A DNA stretch of 64,000 bases from an uncultured Desulfobacterales bacterium (GTDB lineage Bacteria > Desulfobacterota > Desulfobacteria > Desulfobacterales > JAHEIW01), in the NCBI GenBank assembly GCA_947259495.1, contig CAMYLV010000002.1, positions 271,363-335,362 on the forward strand, given 5' to 3'. The first letter of the stretch is position 1. Each line of letters opens with the position of its first letter. The position numbers and the translations under genes were made by a program. Under the pieces are notes generated by a model. It was not told the origin of the DNA and searched no databases. It worked only from the letters and a program-made list of their open reading frames with translations. This document shows, piece after piece, positions 56,624-64,000 of this stretch.

Positions 56624-57914
56624 CGCCATACGCGTCATTATTTTGATGATCATTGTGTCGGGTTTTATGCTCGGGGTTATTCAGTTGTTTCTGCTGCGTT
56701 TCGAAGCCGGAGATGTATATCCGGCTTATTCAACGTTGCGCAGTGATCCGGTGGGAAGTCGGGCGTTCTTTCGGGGTCTGGAAAATCTGCGGAATACTTC
56801 GGTTCAGCGCAATTACCAACACCTGCCGAACCTGGTGTTTGAGGAATCCAGCACCTTTTTTAATATCGGGACACCTGTCTTTGATCCTGAATCCGTACCG
56901 GTCGAGTGGATCGAAACTTTTGAGCGCTTAACCGCAAGTGGCGGACGGCTGGTTTTATCTTTTTTGCCGGTTGAAAAAAAGCCGGCAAACTGGCGCATGT
57001 CAACATGTGCGGCAACTCCTGCAGATGAATCAGATGATAAAAATACCCGGCCCCGGGATGGGTCAAACGACTCTGAAGATACCTCCAACAGCAAGCCATC
57101 CGAGAGTGCTTCCCGGCCCTCCATTTCGGGAAATAACAGCCAGTGCGTTGCGTTGAAAGAACAATGGGGACTTACGTTTGCCTTTGCCGAAACGCCGGCG
57201 GCTAAAGCCCTTAAGATAAACCATGACCCATCTCCGGCCGATCTTAAAAGGCTGCCGCGGACCATTTCCTGGCACACGGCCATTTATTTTGATGAATTGG
57301 ATGACAACTGGCGCGTCATTTATACCGCAGAGGGCCGGCCGGTCATCATTGAAAGACCTTATGGCAAGGGCAGCCTGGTGCTTACGGCAGATTCCTTTTT
57401 CATGAGTAACGAAGCACTGCGATCCGAACGGTACCCTGAACTATTGGCCTGGACGGTTGGGCAAAGCGCCAACATTGTCTTCGATGAAACCCATTTAGGT
57501 ATTCGCATAAAACCCGGGGTGTTGAGCCTGATTAAAAAATATCGTTTCCACTGGTTTATTTCTGCAGTTGCTGTTTTGGCGATTTTGTTCGTCTGGAAAA
57601 ATTCAGTTTATTTTGTGCCGCCTCTCAAAAACAGCCGTTACCGGTCGGGCCAAGATGTTTACTCCAATCGGGATTCGACCCAGGGATTAATCAGCCTGCT
57701 GCGTCGCAATATTCCAACACGGCAGCTATTGCATATTTGTACCCGCGAATGGCGGCGTACCTTTCAGCGCAATCAGCGGTTTGCAAGTGGCAAAAGCGAC
57801 CCGACCCAATCAGTGCTTGCGATGATAAAAGCCTGCTCTGGACCATCCAATGATCCGATTGCCGGTTATCGGCGGATCAGCAAAATAATTTCAAGAGGAA
57901 GACACGATGAATGA
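56610..57914 (+). CDS. DUF4350 membrane protein
   Basis: 434 aa from TTG at 56610, inside the end of the previous gene. An N-terminal anchor (about 8-30) leads to a large extracytoplasmic domain with a Ser/Asp-rich insert (about 130-170) and a DUF4350-like core (RPVIIERPYGKGSLVLTADS, SNEALRSERYPELLAWTVGQ). A second helix (about 312-332) and a cytoplasmic C-terminal domain of about 100 residues follow. In other phyla DUF4350 proteins are encoded between DUF4129 and MoxR genes, as here. It overlaps the MoxR start by 8 bases. Confidence 0.82.
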   Translation: MPRANAIRVIILMIIVSGFMLGVIQLFLLRFEAGDVYPAYSTLRSDPVGSRAFFRGLENLRNTSVQRNYQHLPNLVFEESSTFFNIGTPVFDPESVPVEWIETFERLTASGGRLVLSFLPVEKKPANWRMSTCAATPADESDDKNTRPRDGSNDSEDTSNSKPSESASRPSISGNNSQCVALKEQWGLTFAFAETPAAKALKINHDPSPADLKRLPRTISWHTAIYFDELDDNWRVIYTAEGRPVIIERPYGKGSLVLTADSFFMSNEALRSERYPELLAWTVGQSANIVFDETHLGIRIKPGVLSLIKKYRFHWFISAVAVLAILFVWKNSVYFVPPLKNSRYRSGQDVYSNRDSTQGLISLLRRNIPTRQLLHICTREWRRTFQRNQRFASGKSDPTQSVLAMIKACSGPSNDPIAGYRRISKIISRGRHDE

Positions 57915-58872
57915 GAATACCGAAATTTTGAAAAAAGCTCTGTTGCGAACTAAACAGGAAGTGGCTAAGGTAATCATCGGTTATGACCATGTGGTCGATC
58001 TGGCATTGATTGCCATTTTTACCGGCACCCATGCGCTGATTGAAGGCGTGCCCGGCATTGCGAAAACCCTGCTGGTCAGAACCCTTGCTCACGTGATGCG
58101 CTGCGATTTTGCGCGTATTCAATTCACACCGGACCTGATGCCGACCGATATCACCGGAACGCACGTATTTAATCTGCAGACCAATGAATTTTCACTGGTA
58201 AAAGGCCCGGTCTTTTGCACCTTTCTGCTGGCCGATGAAATCAACCGGGCACCGGCCAAAACACAATCCGCCTTGCTCCAGGCTATGCAAGAGCGCACCG
58301 TAACCATCGACCGCGAAACGCACCAGTTATCCCCGAATTTCACGGTATTTGCCACCCAGAACCCGATCGAATATGAGGGCACTTATCCGTTGCCCGAAGC
58401 ACAGAAAGATCGGTTTATGCTTAAAATCAACATGGACCCACCGGGCAAAGCGGAAGAACTCATCCTGGCCCAGCGGATGCTGGGAAAAGATTCACCCGAG
58501 AACACCTTGGCCAGTGGAGTGGTGCAGCAGATCATAACCGAGGAAGTCATTACCAAACTGCGAGCAGCTTTGGCTGGAATCCTGGTAAAGGAAGACCTGG
58601 TCGCCTATGTCGTCGACATCGTTCGCAAATCCCGCTCGCATCAAAGTGTTCTGGTCGGCGCCGGGCCGCGGGCCACCCAGGCGCTTTTGCTCTCCAGTCG
58701 TGCGTTTGCGGCCATTAGCGGCCGGGATTTTGTCACGCCCGATGATATCAAACTGATGGCCTATCCGGTCCTGGAACATCGCCTGATTTTGCGACCCGAA
58801 TATGAAATAGAAGGGCTAACGGTCAGAGAGGTCATTGAGAATATTTTAAAAGAAATTGCAGTACCCCGGTAG
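57907..58872 (+). CDS. MoxR-family AAA+ ATPase
   Basis: The 321-aa MoxR chaperone-like ATPase has Walker A EGVPGIAKTLLVRTLA, in which the common GKT is AKT, a frequent MoxR variant. Walker B is FLLADEINRAPAKTQSALLQ (about 100-119), with sensor 1 ATQNPIEYEGTYPLPEAQ (about 150-167) and AAA lid residues (about 235-315). It is thought to remodel or activate client protein complexes, often VWA/DUF58 proteins, which matches the DUF58 gene after a 169-base gap. The upstream gene overlaps its start. Confidence 0.93.
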   Translation: MNENTEILKKALLRTKQEVAKVIIGYDHVVDLALIAIFTGTHALIEGVPGIAKTLLVRTLAHVMRCDFARIQFTPDLMPTDITGTHVFNLQTNEFSLVKGPVFCTFLLADEINRAPAKTQSALLQAMQERTVTIDRETHQLSPNFTVFATQNPIEYEGTYPLPEAQKDRFMLKINMDPPGKAEELILAQRMLGKDSPENTLASGVVQQIITEEVITKLRAALAGILVKEDLVAYVVDIVRKSRSHQSVLVGAGPRATQALLLSSRAFAAISGRDFVTPDDIKLMAYPVLEHRLILRPEYEIEGLTVREVIENILKEIAVPR

Positions 58873-59041
58873 GTGGTCGCGTTGCGCGTTGCGGGCTGCT
58901 TGCGACTGGCTTCTGGCCTCTGGCATCGACTCGAGAGAGCCCATTACAGGTTATTAACTGAAACCTGAAACCCGGACGAAGAAAAAGGACTAACTTCGTT
59001 GTTTACTGATAAGAAGAGAATTTAATTGTAAAGCCGAATTA
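58873..59041. repeat. Low-complexity spacer between the MoxR and DUF58 genes
   Basis: Contains GTTGCGCGTTGCGGGCTGCT and CTGGCTTCTGGCCTCTGGCA reiterations, and a small inverted pair around AGGTTATTAACTGAAACCT (about 58948-58966). No gene. It is the largest gap within an otherwise overlapping gene series. Confidence 0.45.
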
Positions 59042-60412
59042 ATGAAGATTGTCCCCACATACCGGCTTCTGATTTTGGTAGGGCTTATTTTGCTGCCCTG
59101 CACACTGCTGATAGCAGCAGTGGCGTCGATGATCGTACCGACCATCCTGTTGGCGGCTTGCCTTACCGCTGGGGCCATTGTGGACGCCTATCGTTCGCAG
59201 AGGCGCTTGCTGGGGATCCACGTCGTGTTACCGGAGGTTGTCCGGGTTTCAAGAGGCAGACAGGGAAGTTTTAATTTACAAATCGACAATACGAATCTGC
59301 AGGTCCGACGCATGCGGCTGGGTTTAGCATTTCCGGAAGAAATCGACACAGCGGCAGTCGAACTGACCGTCGAATTGCCACCGGATAAGCAACGCTCGAT
59401 GGTCGCCTGGTCGTTGATGGGGCTAAAGCAGGGCCGCTATCTGATTGATCGGTGCTATCTGGAAGCGGCCTCACCATGGGGGATGTGGGCTTTACGATCC
59501 GCGGTTGTTGTTCGGATGGAAATTCGGGTGTATCCAAACCTGTTCGATGAACATAAAAATTTAAGCGGCCTGTTCTTAAACAGGGGCCTGGGTATCCATG
59601 CCCAGCGGCAAGTCGGAAAAGGACGGGATTTTGAACAACTCAGAGAATACTTGCCCGGTGACAGCTTTGAAGACGTTCACTGGAAGACGACCGCCAAGCG
59701 CGGAATACCGATTACAAAAGTCTATCAGATCGAGCGGACCCAGCAAATATATGTGATCATTGATGCATCGCGACTCAGTGCCCGATCCGCGGCGGCGAAC
59801 ATGCCAGCGGGCATCGGGGGTGACCGCCATCCGGCCGACGACAGAGCCCCGATATTGCAGCGCTTTGTCACGGCGGCCTTGATAATGGCGCTGGCTGCCG
59901 AACGGCAGGGGGATTTGTTTGGTCTTTTGACGTTTGACGACAAAGTCCGTTCTTTTTTGAAAGCCAAGATGGGCAAAGCACATTTCAATATCTGTCGGGA
60001 TGCGCTCTATATGTTGCAGCCCCAAAATGTTTCTCCCGATTTTGCTGAGTTGTTTACCTTCATTGGCACCAAAATTCGTCGGCGAGCCTTGATGGTTTTT
60101 CTAACCCATTTAGATGATCCGGTTCTGGCGGACAGTTTTACGCGCCACATTGATCTCATCGCCCGACACCACGTGGTATTGGTCAATATGATCAAACCAT
60201 TGACCGCCAGGCCGCTTTTTACTTCCGAATCCGTTTCATCGGTCAATGATATTTACAACGATCTGGGCGGACACATGCTCTGGCGGCGGTTACGGGAAAC
60301 CCAAAACGTTCTAAAAAAACGCGGCGTAGGATTTGCCATGCTGGAAAATGAAAACCTTTGCACGGACCTGGTCGCGCAGTATTTGACATTAAAGAGAAGG
60401 CAAGTTCTGTGA
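59042..60412 (+). CDS. DUF58 domain protein (VWA-like), MoxR client candidate
   Basis: 456 aa. Two N-terminal helices (about 9-48) anchor a periplasmic or membrane-proximal beta domain (about 60-165). The DUF58 signature follows: KGRDFEQLREYLPGDSFEDV (about 197-216), then HWKTTAKRGIPITKVY, and a VWA-like DxS stretch VIIDASRLSARS (about 238-249). DUF58 proteins are typical partners of MoxR ATPases. The stop overlaps the next GTG as GTGA. Confidence 0.9.
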   Translation: MKIVPTYRLLILVGLILLPCTLLIAAVASMIVPTILLAACLTAGAIVDAYRSQRRLLGIHVVLPEVVRVSRGRQGSFNLQIDNTNLQVRRMRLGLAFPEEIDTAAVELTVELPPDKQRSMVAWSLMGLKQGRYLIDRCYLEAASPWGMWALRSAVVVRMEIRVYPNLFDEHKNLSGLFLNRGLGIHAQRQVGKGRDFEQLREYLPGDSFEDVHWKTTAKRGIPITKVYQIERTQQIYVIIDASRLSARSAAANMPAGIGGDRHPADDRAPILQRFVTAALIMALAAERQGDLFGLLTFDDKVRSFLKAKMGKAHFNICRDALYMLQPQNVSPDFAELFTFIGTKIRRRALMVFLTHLDDPVLADSFTRHIDLIARHHVVLVNMIKPLTARPLFTSESVSSVNDIYNDLGGHMLWRRLRETQNVLKKRGVGFAMLENENLCTDLVAQYLTLKRRQVL

Positions 60413-61419
60413 TTATCGATCTTCAAAAATTTATAACCGAGGAACGGCTCTATTGGTCGGAGCTGGAAGCAATGCTGGATCGGCTGGAAAGAAAGCCGGA
60501 TGAAAAATTAGCGCTTGGGGCTCTTGAGCGCTTTCATTATCTGTATCAGCGTGCATCAGCAGATCTGGCTAAAATCTCAACTTTTTCCGCTGAGCCAAAC
60601 ACCCGCCAATATCTTGAATCGTTGGTTGGCCGGGCATTTGGCGAGATCCATGAAACACGGGATAAACCCCATCGGCTAAGACCTTTACACTGGTTCTTCA
60701 ATACCTTTCCGCAAACATTTCGCAAACATCTGCGCGCATTCTGGATCAGTTTAATTGCTATTCTGGTCGGTGCAGCCTTTGGCGGATTTATCATGATCGT
60801 GGATTCGAGCACCAAGCAAATCCTGCTCCCATTCTCTCATCTGCAGGGAGACCCGTCTGACCGCGTCAAAATGGAAGAAAGCACCGATACCGATCGACTC
60901 AAAGGTGCCAAGAGTTCTTTTTCCTCCTTTTTAATGACCCACAACACCAAAGTGGCCATTTTTACGCTTGCCCTGGGAATGACCTGGGGGATCGGCACCT
61001 TGATCATGTTGTTTTATAATGGTGTTATTTTAGGGGCGGTGGCGGTCGATTATGTGTTGGCAGGTGAGTCAGCTTTTCTGCTCGGCTGGTTGCTGCCGCA
61101 CGGGGCAATTGAAATCCCGGCCATTTTGCTTGCCGGGCAGGCCGGCATCGTGCTGGCCAGCGCGCTCATCGGGTGGGGCAAACCCATATCTTTGCGCATG
61201 CGGCTGCGAAAAACATCGAATGACCTGGTCACGCTCATCAGCGGTGTGGCCTTGATGTTGATTTGGGCGGGGGTAGTTGAAGCATTTTTTTCACAGTATC
61301 ATGAGCCGATCATGCCGTATCACATCAAAATCGCTTTTGGATGCTTTGAGCTGCTGATACTGGCGTTGTTTTTAGGCAGAGCCGGCCGGAAGAGCGCATA
61401 TAAAAACATAAAGTTATAA
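60409..61419 (+). CDS. SpoIIM/DUF95-family membrane protein
   Basis: 336 aa from GTG at 60409 (GAAGG 8 bases upstream; overlaps the DUF58 stop). A soluble helical N-terminus (about 1-90) is followed by about five helices with the DUF95/SpoIIM pattern: SFSSFLMTHNTKVAIFTLAL, LIMLFYNGVILGAVAVDYV and LLPHGAIEIPAILLAGQAGI. SpoIIM acts in engulfment in Bacillus, but this non-sporulating context points to another role. A MoxR-DUF58-SpoIIM-RDD grouping also occurs in actinobacteria. Confidence 0.9.
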   Translation: MIIDLQKFITEERLYWSELEAMLDRLERKPDEKLALGALERFHYLYQRASADLAKISTFSAEPNTRQYLESLVGRAFGEIHETRDKPHRLRPLHWFFNTFPQTFRKHLRAFWISLIAILVGAAFGGFIMIVDSSTKQILLPFSHLQGDPSDRVKMEESTDTDRLKGAKSSFSSFLMTHNTKVAIFTLALGMTWGIGTLIMLFYNGVILGAVAVDYVLAGESAFLLGWLLPHGAIEIPAILLAGQAGIVLASALIGWGKPISLRMRLRKTSNDLVTLISGVALMLIWAGVVEAFFSQYHEPIMPYHIKIAFGCFELLILALFLGRAGRKSAYKNIKL

Positions 61420-61563
61420 ATGACCTAAAGTTATTTAAATTATTGAATTTTTTTTGTTTTATATAAAATATTTTATCAAACGGCATCTGAACTTTAGACA
61501 ATTCGAACTTTAGTTCACTTAAGGCAATCTAAAAACTCGGGTAACTGAACATGTTTGTGAATT

Positions 61564-62358
61564 ATGTTGTCTAACAGAATCAATACGCTGCTAATCAAAA
61601 CGCCCGAAGGCGTTGAATTTTCGCTGCGCCTTGCGGGCCCGATAACGCGCTTTCTGGCCTGGGCGATTGATCTGGCGACCATCATTGCCATCATTTCGAT
61701 AATAAATGTATTTTTTGCGATCCTGGGTATTCTCAGTCGCGATCTTGCCGCAGCAGCCAATATTATCGGCTTTTTTGTCGTTTCCATCGGGTACGGAATT
61801 TTAACGGAGTGGTACTGGCAAGGTCAAACTTTGGGTAAAAAGCTCTTGCGCCTCCGAGTGATGGATTCTCAGGGGCTGCGGTTGCAATTCAGTCAGGTGG
61901 TGATCCGGAATTTGCTCAGATTTATTGATAGCTTACCGGCGTTGTATTTGGTTGGCGGTCTGGTTTGCCTGTTGAACCAGCGCGCTCAGCGCTTGGGTGA
62001 TTTTGCGGCCAATACCATTGTCACCTGGAATCCGCGGGTCTCCGAACCGGATTTGAACCAGCTTTTAGAAGGCAAATACAATTCTTTCCATGACTATCCC
62101 CATTTGGAAGCGCGCCTCAGGCAACATGTCACCCCTTTAGAAGCCCAGATTGCCGTTCAGTCAATTATGCGGCGGGACACACTGGACCCCGAGGCGCGGA
62201 TTGCGCTTTTCCGCGATCTCAGCGCCTATTTTCAAACCCTTGTCACCTTTCCGCAAGAAGCCACCGACGGCATATCCGACGAACGCTATGTGCGTAATGT
62301 CGTCGAAGCGATCTTTAGACCCAAAGTTTCTTTAGAAATTTCTTCCAATTCGCATTAA
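61564..62358 (+). CDS. RDD-family membrane protein
   Basis: 264 aa. The RDD domain (about 20-160) has RFLAWAIDLATIIAIISIIN with the Arg/Asp pair, GQTLGKKLLRLRVMD and QRAQRLGDFAANTIV (about 138-152). A cytoplasmic tail of about 100 residues follows, which is longer than in minimal RDD proteins. It is the second RDD protein of the cluster and lacks the GYF and zinc parts of the first. It begins 144 bases after the SpoIIM gene. Confidence 0.88.
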   Translation: MLSNRINTLLIKTPEGVEFSLRLAGPITRFLAWAIDLATIIAIISIINVFFAILGILSRDLAAAANIIGFFVVSIGYGILTEWYWQGQTLGKKLLRLRVMDSQGLRLQFSQVVIRNLLRFIDSLPALYLVGGLVCLLNQRAQRLGDFAANTIVTWNPRVSEPDLNQLLEGKYNSFHDYPHLEARLRQHVTPLEAQIAVQSIMRRDTLDPEARIALFRDLSAYFQTLVTFPQEATDGISDERYVRNVVEAIFRPKVSLEISSNSH

Positions 62359-62365
62359 CTTTAAT

Positions 62366-62430
62366 GCAAGATTCAGGTAGAAAAAATCGTTCGCATACCA
62401 GAACGGTTTTCTGACAACCCCTATAAACCC
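62366..62430. repeat. Composite repeat: GCAAGATTCAGGTA arm plus palindrome copy 3
   Basis: GCAAGATTCAGGTA (62366-62379) matches the arm of the 26.7-kb hairpin exactly (inverted). It runs straight into a third copy of the 53-bp palindrome: GAAAAAATCGTTCGCATACC, AGAACGGTTTTCTGACAACC, CCTATAAACC (62380-62430). The left palindrome arm is truncated. Two repeat families therefore abut here, 8 bases after the last RDD gene. The remaining spacer to 62662 shows no supported gene. Confidence 0.65.
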
Positions 62431-62712
62431 AATCCACAAAATCCCCAAATTTCATATTTCTTAAGCACATTCAACAAATTTTCAGCTCTGCCAAATTCCA
62501 GGTTCAGGCACGAAATCTCCAATTTGGGTGCTTGTAATTTATTGTAGACTTGCGTATGCAATATGCAGTTGCTCACTGACCAGACTATGGCAAGAAGTGT
62601 TCTGTTGTATAATACCAATATGGACTGAGGAATGTTAGCAATGTCTGAATTTACCCTAATTTAGTGGACACCTCGAAAAGCCCAATGTATATGGGTAAAA
62701 GGAGGTGTTCCA

Positions 62713-63012
62713 ATGTCAAAGAGAAAAAGAGCAAGTTACAGCCGAGAGTTCAAGTTGGAGGCCGTTGGGCTGATCACCAAAAAGGGATACAGCATTGCCG
62801 AGGCCTCCCGGAATCTCGGCATCGAATACAGCGTCCTGCGTCGTTGGAAAATCCAACTTGCAGATGATCCGCAAAACGCATTCCCCGGCAAAGGAAAGCT
62901 AAAAGCTCCAGATGAAGAGTTCCGCCGAATCAAGCGCGAGCTTGAACGCGTAAAAGAGGAGCGCGACATCTTAAAAAAAGCGCTGGCCTACTTTGCGGAG
63001 GATCAGAAATGA
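62713..63012 (+). CDS. IS3-family transposase OrfA
   Basis: The 99-aa protein begins MSKRKRASYSREFKLEAVGL and carries the helix-turn-helix typical of OrfA (SIAEASRNLGIEYSVLRRWK, about 28-47). A leucine-zipper-like C-terminus (FRRIKRELERVKEERDILKK, about 71-90) follows. AAAGGAGG lies 8 bases before the ATG. It binds the IS ends and overlaps OrfB by ATGA. A run of seven A near its 3' end allows a -1 frameshift into OrfB. Confidence 0.93.
   Translation: MSKRKRASYSREFKLEAVGLITKKGYSIAEASRNLGIEYSVLRRWKIQLADDPQNAFPGKGKLKAPDEEFRRIKRELERVKEERDILKKALAYFAEDQK
62971..62980 (+). other. Programmed -1 frameshift site (TTAAAAAAAG) of the IS
   Basis: Seven A followed by G (62973-62980) sits in the orfA frame as TTA-AAA-AAA-GCG. 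A -1 slip moves ribosomes into the orfB frame, which has no stop between here and the orfB ATG, so an OrfAB fusion transposase can be made. This is the known IS3-family mechanism. Confidence 0.7.
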
Positions 63013-63872
63013 AATTTCGATTCATCTCTGATCATCGGGAGACATTTAAAGTGGGCCGAATGTGCAAGCTACTCAACGTCTCCCGATCGGGATACCATGC
63101 TTGGTTCAAACGTCCAGAGAGCCGTCGAAAACGCGAGAATCGTGCCTTGGAGGCGAAGATCCGGGTTTTACATGCTGCAAGCCACGGCATATATGGCGCC
63201 CCAAGGATTCATCAGGATCTTAGCGATGACGACATCAGGTGCAGCAAAAACCGTGTTGCTCGAATAATGCGTAAAGCCGGCATCCGGTCTCGAACCAAAA
63301 AGAAATTCAAAGCGACGACGAATTCCAAGCACAATTTTCCGGTTGCACCCAACCTTTTGAATCGAAAATTTAAGTCAACAGCCCCGGACCATACTTGGGT
63401 TGGTGATATTACGTATGTCCATACCAACGAAGGCTGGCTGTACTTGGCTGTGCTGCTGGATCTGTTCAACCGAGAGGTGATAGGTTGGTCTACTTCCTCC
63501 CGATTGACACGCCAGTTGGCCATCGATGCGCTACAGATGGCTTTCGGACGTCGGAACCCTGGAAAGAACCTGATGCACCATTCAGATCAGGGTAGCCAAT
63601 ACGCTTCAAACGATTATCAGAAAATTCTCAAAGAGCATGACGTTATCTGCAGTATGAGCCGCAAGGGCAACTGCTACGATAACGCCGTTGCTGAAAGCTT
63701 TTTTGGACGCCTGAAAAGCGAGTGGGTTAATCACTACCGGTACCTTAGTAGATCAGAAGCGACTCAAAGCATATTTTATTACATTGAAATCTTTTATAAC
63801 CGCAAAAGACGTCATTCGTCGATTGATTACGTAACTCCGCAGGAGTATGAAACATTCTCTCTTGCGGCTTAA
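63009..63872 (+). CDS. IS3-family transposase OrfB (DDE integrase core)
   Basis: 287 aa. HTH_21-like N-terminus (GIYGAPRIHQDL, about 59-70) and an rve integrase core. The catalytic triad is visible: Asp in VGDITYV (about 135), Asp in MHHSDQGSQYASN (about 195) and Glu in NAVAESFFGRLKSEW (about 231). The C-terminus has YNRKRRHSSIDYVTPQEYE. No stop or frameshift interrupts it, so the element may still be active. Confidence 0.95.
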   Translation: MKFRFISDHRETFKVGRMCKLLNVSRSGYHAWFKRPESRRKRENRALEAKIRVLHAASHGIYGAPRIHQDLSDDDIRCSKNRVARIMRKAGIRSRTKKKFKATTNSKHNFPVAPNLLNRKFKSTAPDHTWVGDITYVHTNEGWLYLAVLLDLFNREVIGWSTSSRLTRQLAIDALQMAFGRRNPGKNLMHHSDQGSQYASNDYQKILKEHDVICSMSRKGNCYDNAVAESFFGRLKSEWVNHYRYLSRSEATQSIFYYIEIFYNRKRRHSSIDYVTPQEYETFSLAA

Positions 63873-64000
63873 CTCGGTGTCCACTTTTTTGGGCAAGATC
63901 ATCGTGCCTAAATCGAAAATTTGGAAGGTCCTAAAATTTGTTAGATGTGCTGATGTAAGATTCAATTTTTATAAATTGCAGATTAGCAAATGAAATAACT

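Larger units (their letters stand above)
62663..63885 (+). mobile_element. IS3-family insertion sequence, apparently complete
   Basis: The ends match as a perfect 10-base inverted repeat: AGTGGACACC (62663-62672) and GGTGTCCACT (63876-63885). The element is about 1.22 kb with two overlapping frames, as in IS3-family elements. Flanking TTT on both sides may be a 3-base target duplication, but the low complexity makes this uncertain. The exact boundary could shift by 2 bases if the ends begin TG...CA. Confidence 0.8.

Noticed and set aside
1..64000. tRNA, rRNA or CRISPR arrays
   Set aside because: No cloverleaf, rRNA or regularly spaced repeat array was recognised by eye. A covariance search would be needed to exclude a tRNA fully.

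Overview
The window looks like one continuous chromosomal stretch from an anaerobic Desulfobacterota (former Deltaproteobacteria), most likely a sulfate-reducer-type member of the Desulfobacterales or Desulfatiglandales. The evidence is the density of Hdr/Kor electron-transfer modules, a TmcB/TmcC-like membrane redox pair, BzdP/BzdQ-like activator ATPases, an in-frame UGA read as selenocysteine in HdrA, and mixed ATG/GTG/TTG starts with clear GGAGG ribosome sites. No dsr, apr or sat genes are in view, so sulfate reduction itself is inferred. I found no rRNA, tRNA or CRISPR.

Layout. 1-4.5 kb: truncated nagZ, a GGDEF/EAL protein, a small zinc-ribbon-like protein and mltG, all on the minus strand. 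4.85-20.7 kb: a co-directional redox supercluster. It holds a first 2-oxoacid:ferredoxin oxidoreductase (KorD, KorA, fused KorB-KorC), a 1239-aa HdrA-GltD-MvhD fusion, an HdrC-HdrB (HdrD-type) protein, a GAF histidine kinase, a receiver-only response regulator, a selenocysteine HdrA-MvhD fusion interrupted by UGA, and a second, fully split KorDABC. 20.7-37.1 kb: mostly housekeeping genes (metallophosphoesterase, prepilin peptidase, lon, tsaB, psd, leuB, asd, greA, rpoZ, a TtcA-like enzyme, folE2, dacB, dtd, a GAF-adenylate cyclase, yqgE, and a 51-aa Cys-rich protein missed by length cut-offs). 37.5-42.1 kb: two BadF/BcrA-type ATPases resembling BzdQ and BzdP, followed by a NuoG-GltD-like oxidoreductase, with no catalytic reductase subunits nearby. 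42.1-46.8 kb, minus strand: GNAT, DUF2080, TmcB/TmcC-like pair, isochorismatase hydrolase, PilZ. 47.2-51.7 kb: an aapJQMP-type polar amino acid ABC importer. 52.2-62.4 kb: a ten-gene membrane cluster (RDD, B-box zinc fingers, DUF4129, DUF4350, MoxR, DUF58, SpoIIM, RDD) of unknown function. 62.66-63.89 kb: an apparently complete IS3-family element.

How the parts fit. The Kor/Hdr region reads as a machine that oxidises 2-oxoacyl substrates to acyl-CoA, passes low-potential electrons to ferredoxin, and couples them through HdrA flavin centres to NAD(P)H (GltD module) and to an HdrB-type site. The kinase and regulator lie between the two halves and may control them. The BzdP/BzdQ-like ATPases and their ferredoxin/NAD(P)H partner resemble the electron-activating half of an ATP-dependent benzoyl-CoA-type reductase.

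Intergenic DNA carries several repeat families: a roughly 53-bp palindrome near 37.5, 50.85 and 62.4 kb, long ACCACGAAG-type hairpins at 44.55 and 50.77 kb, and short-period degenerate repeats in several spacers.
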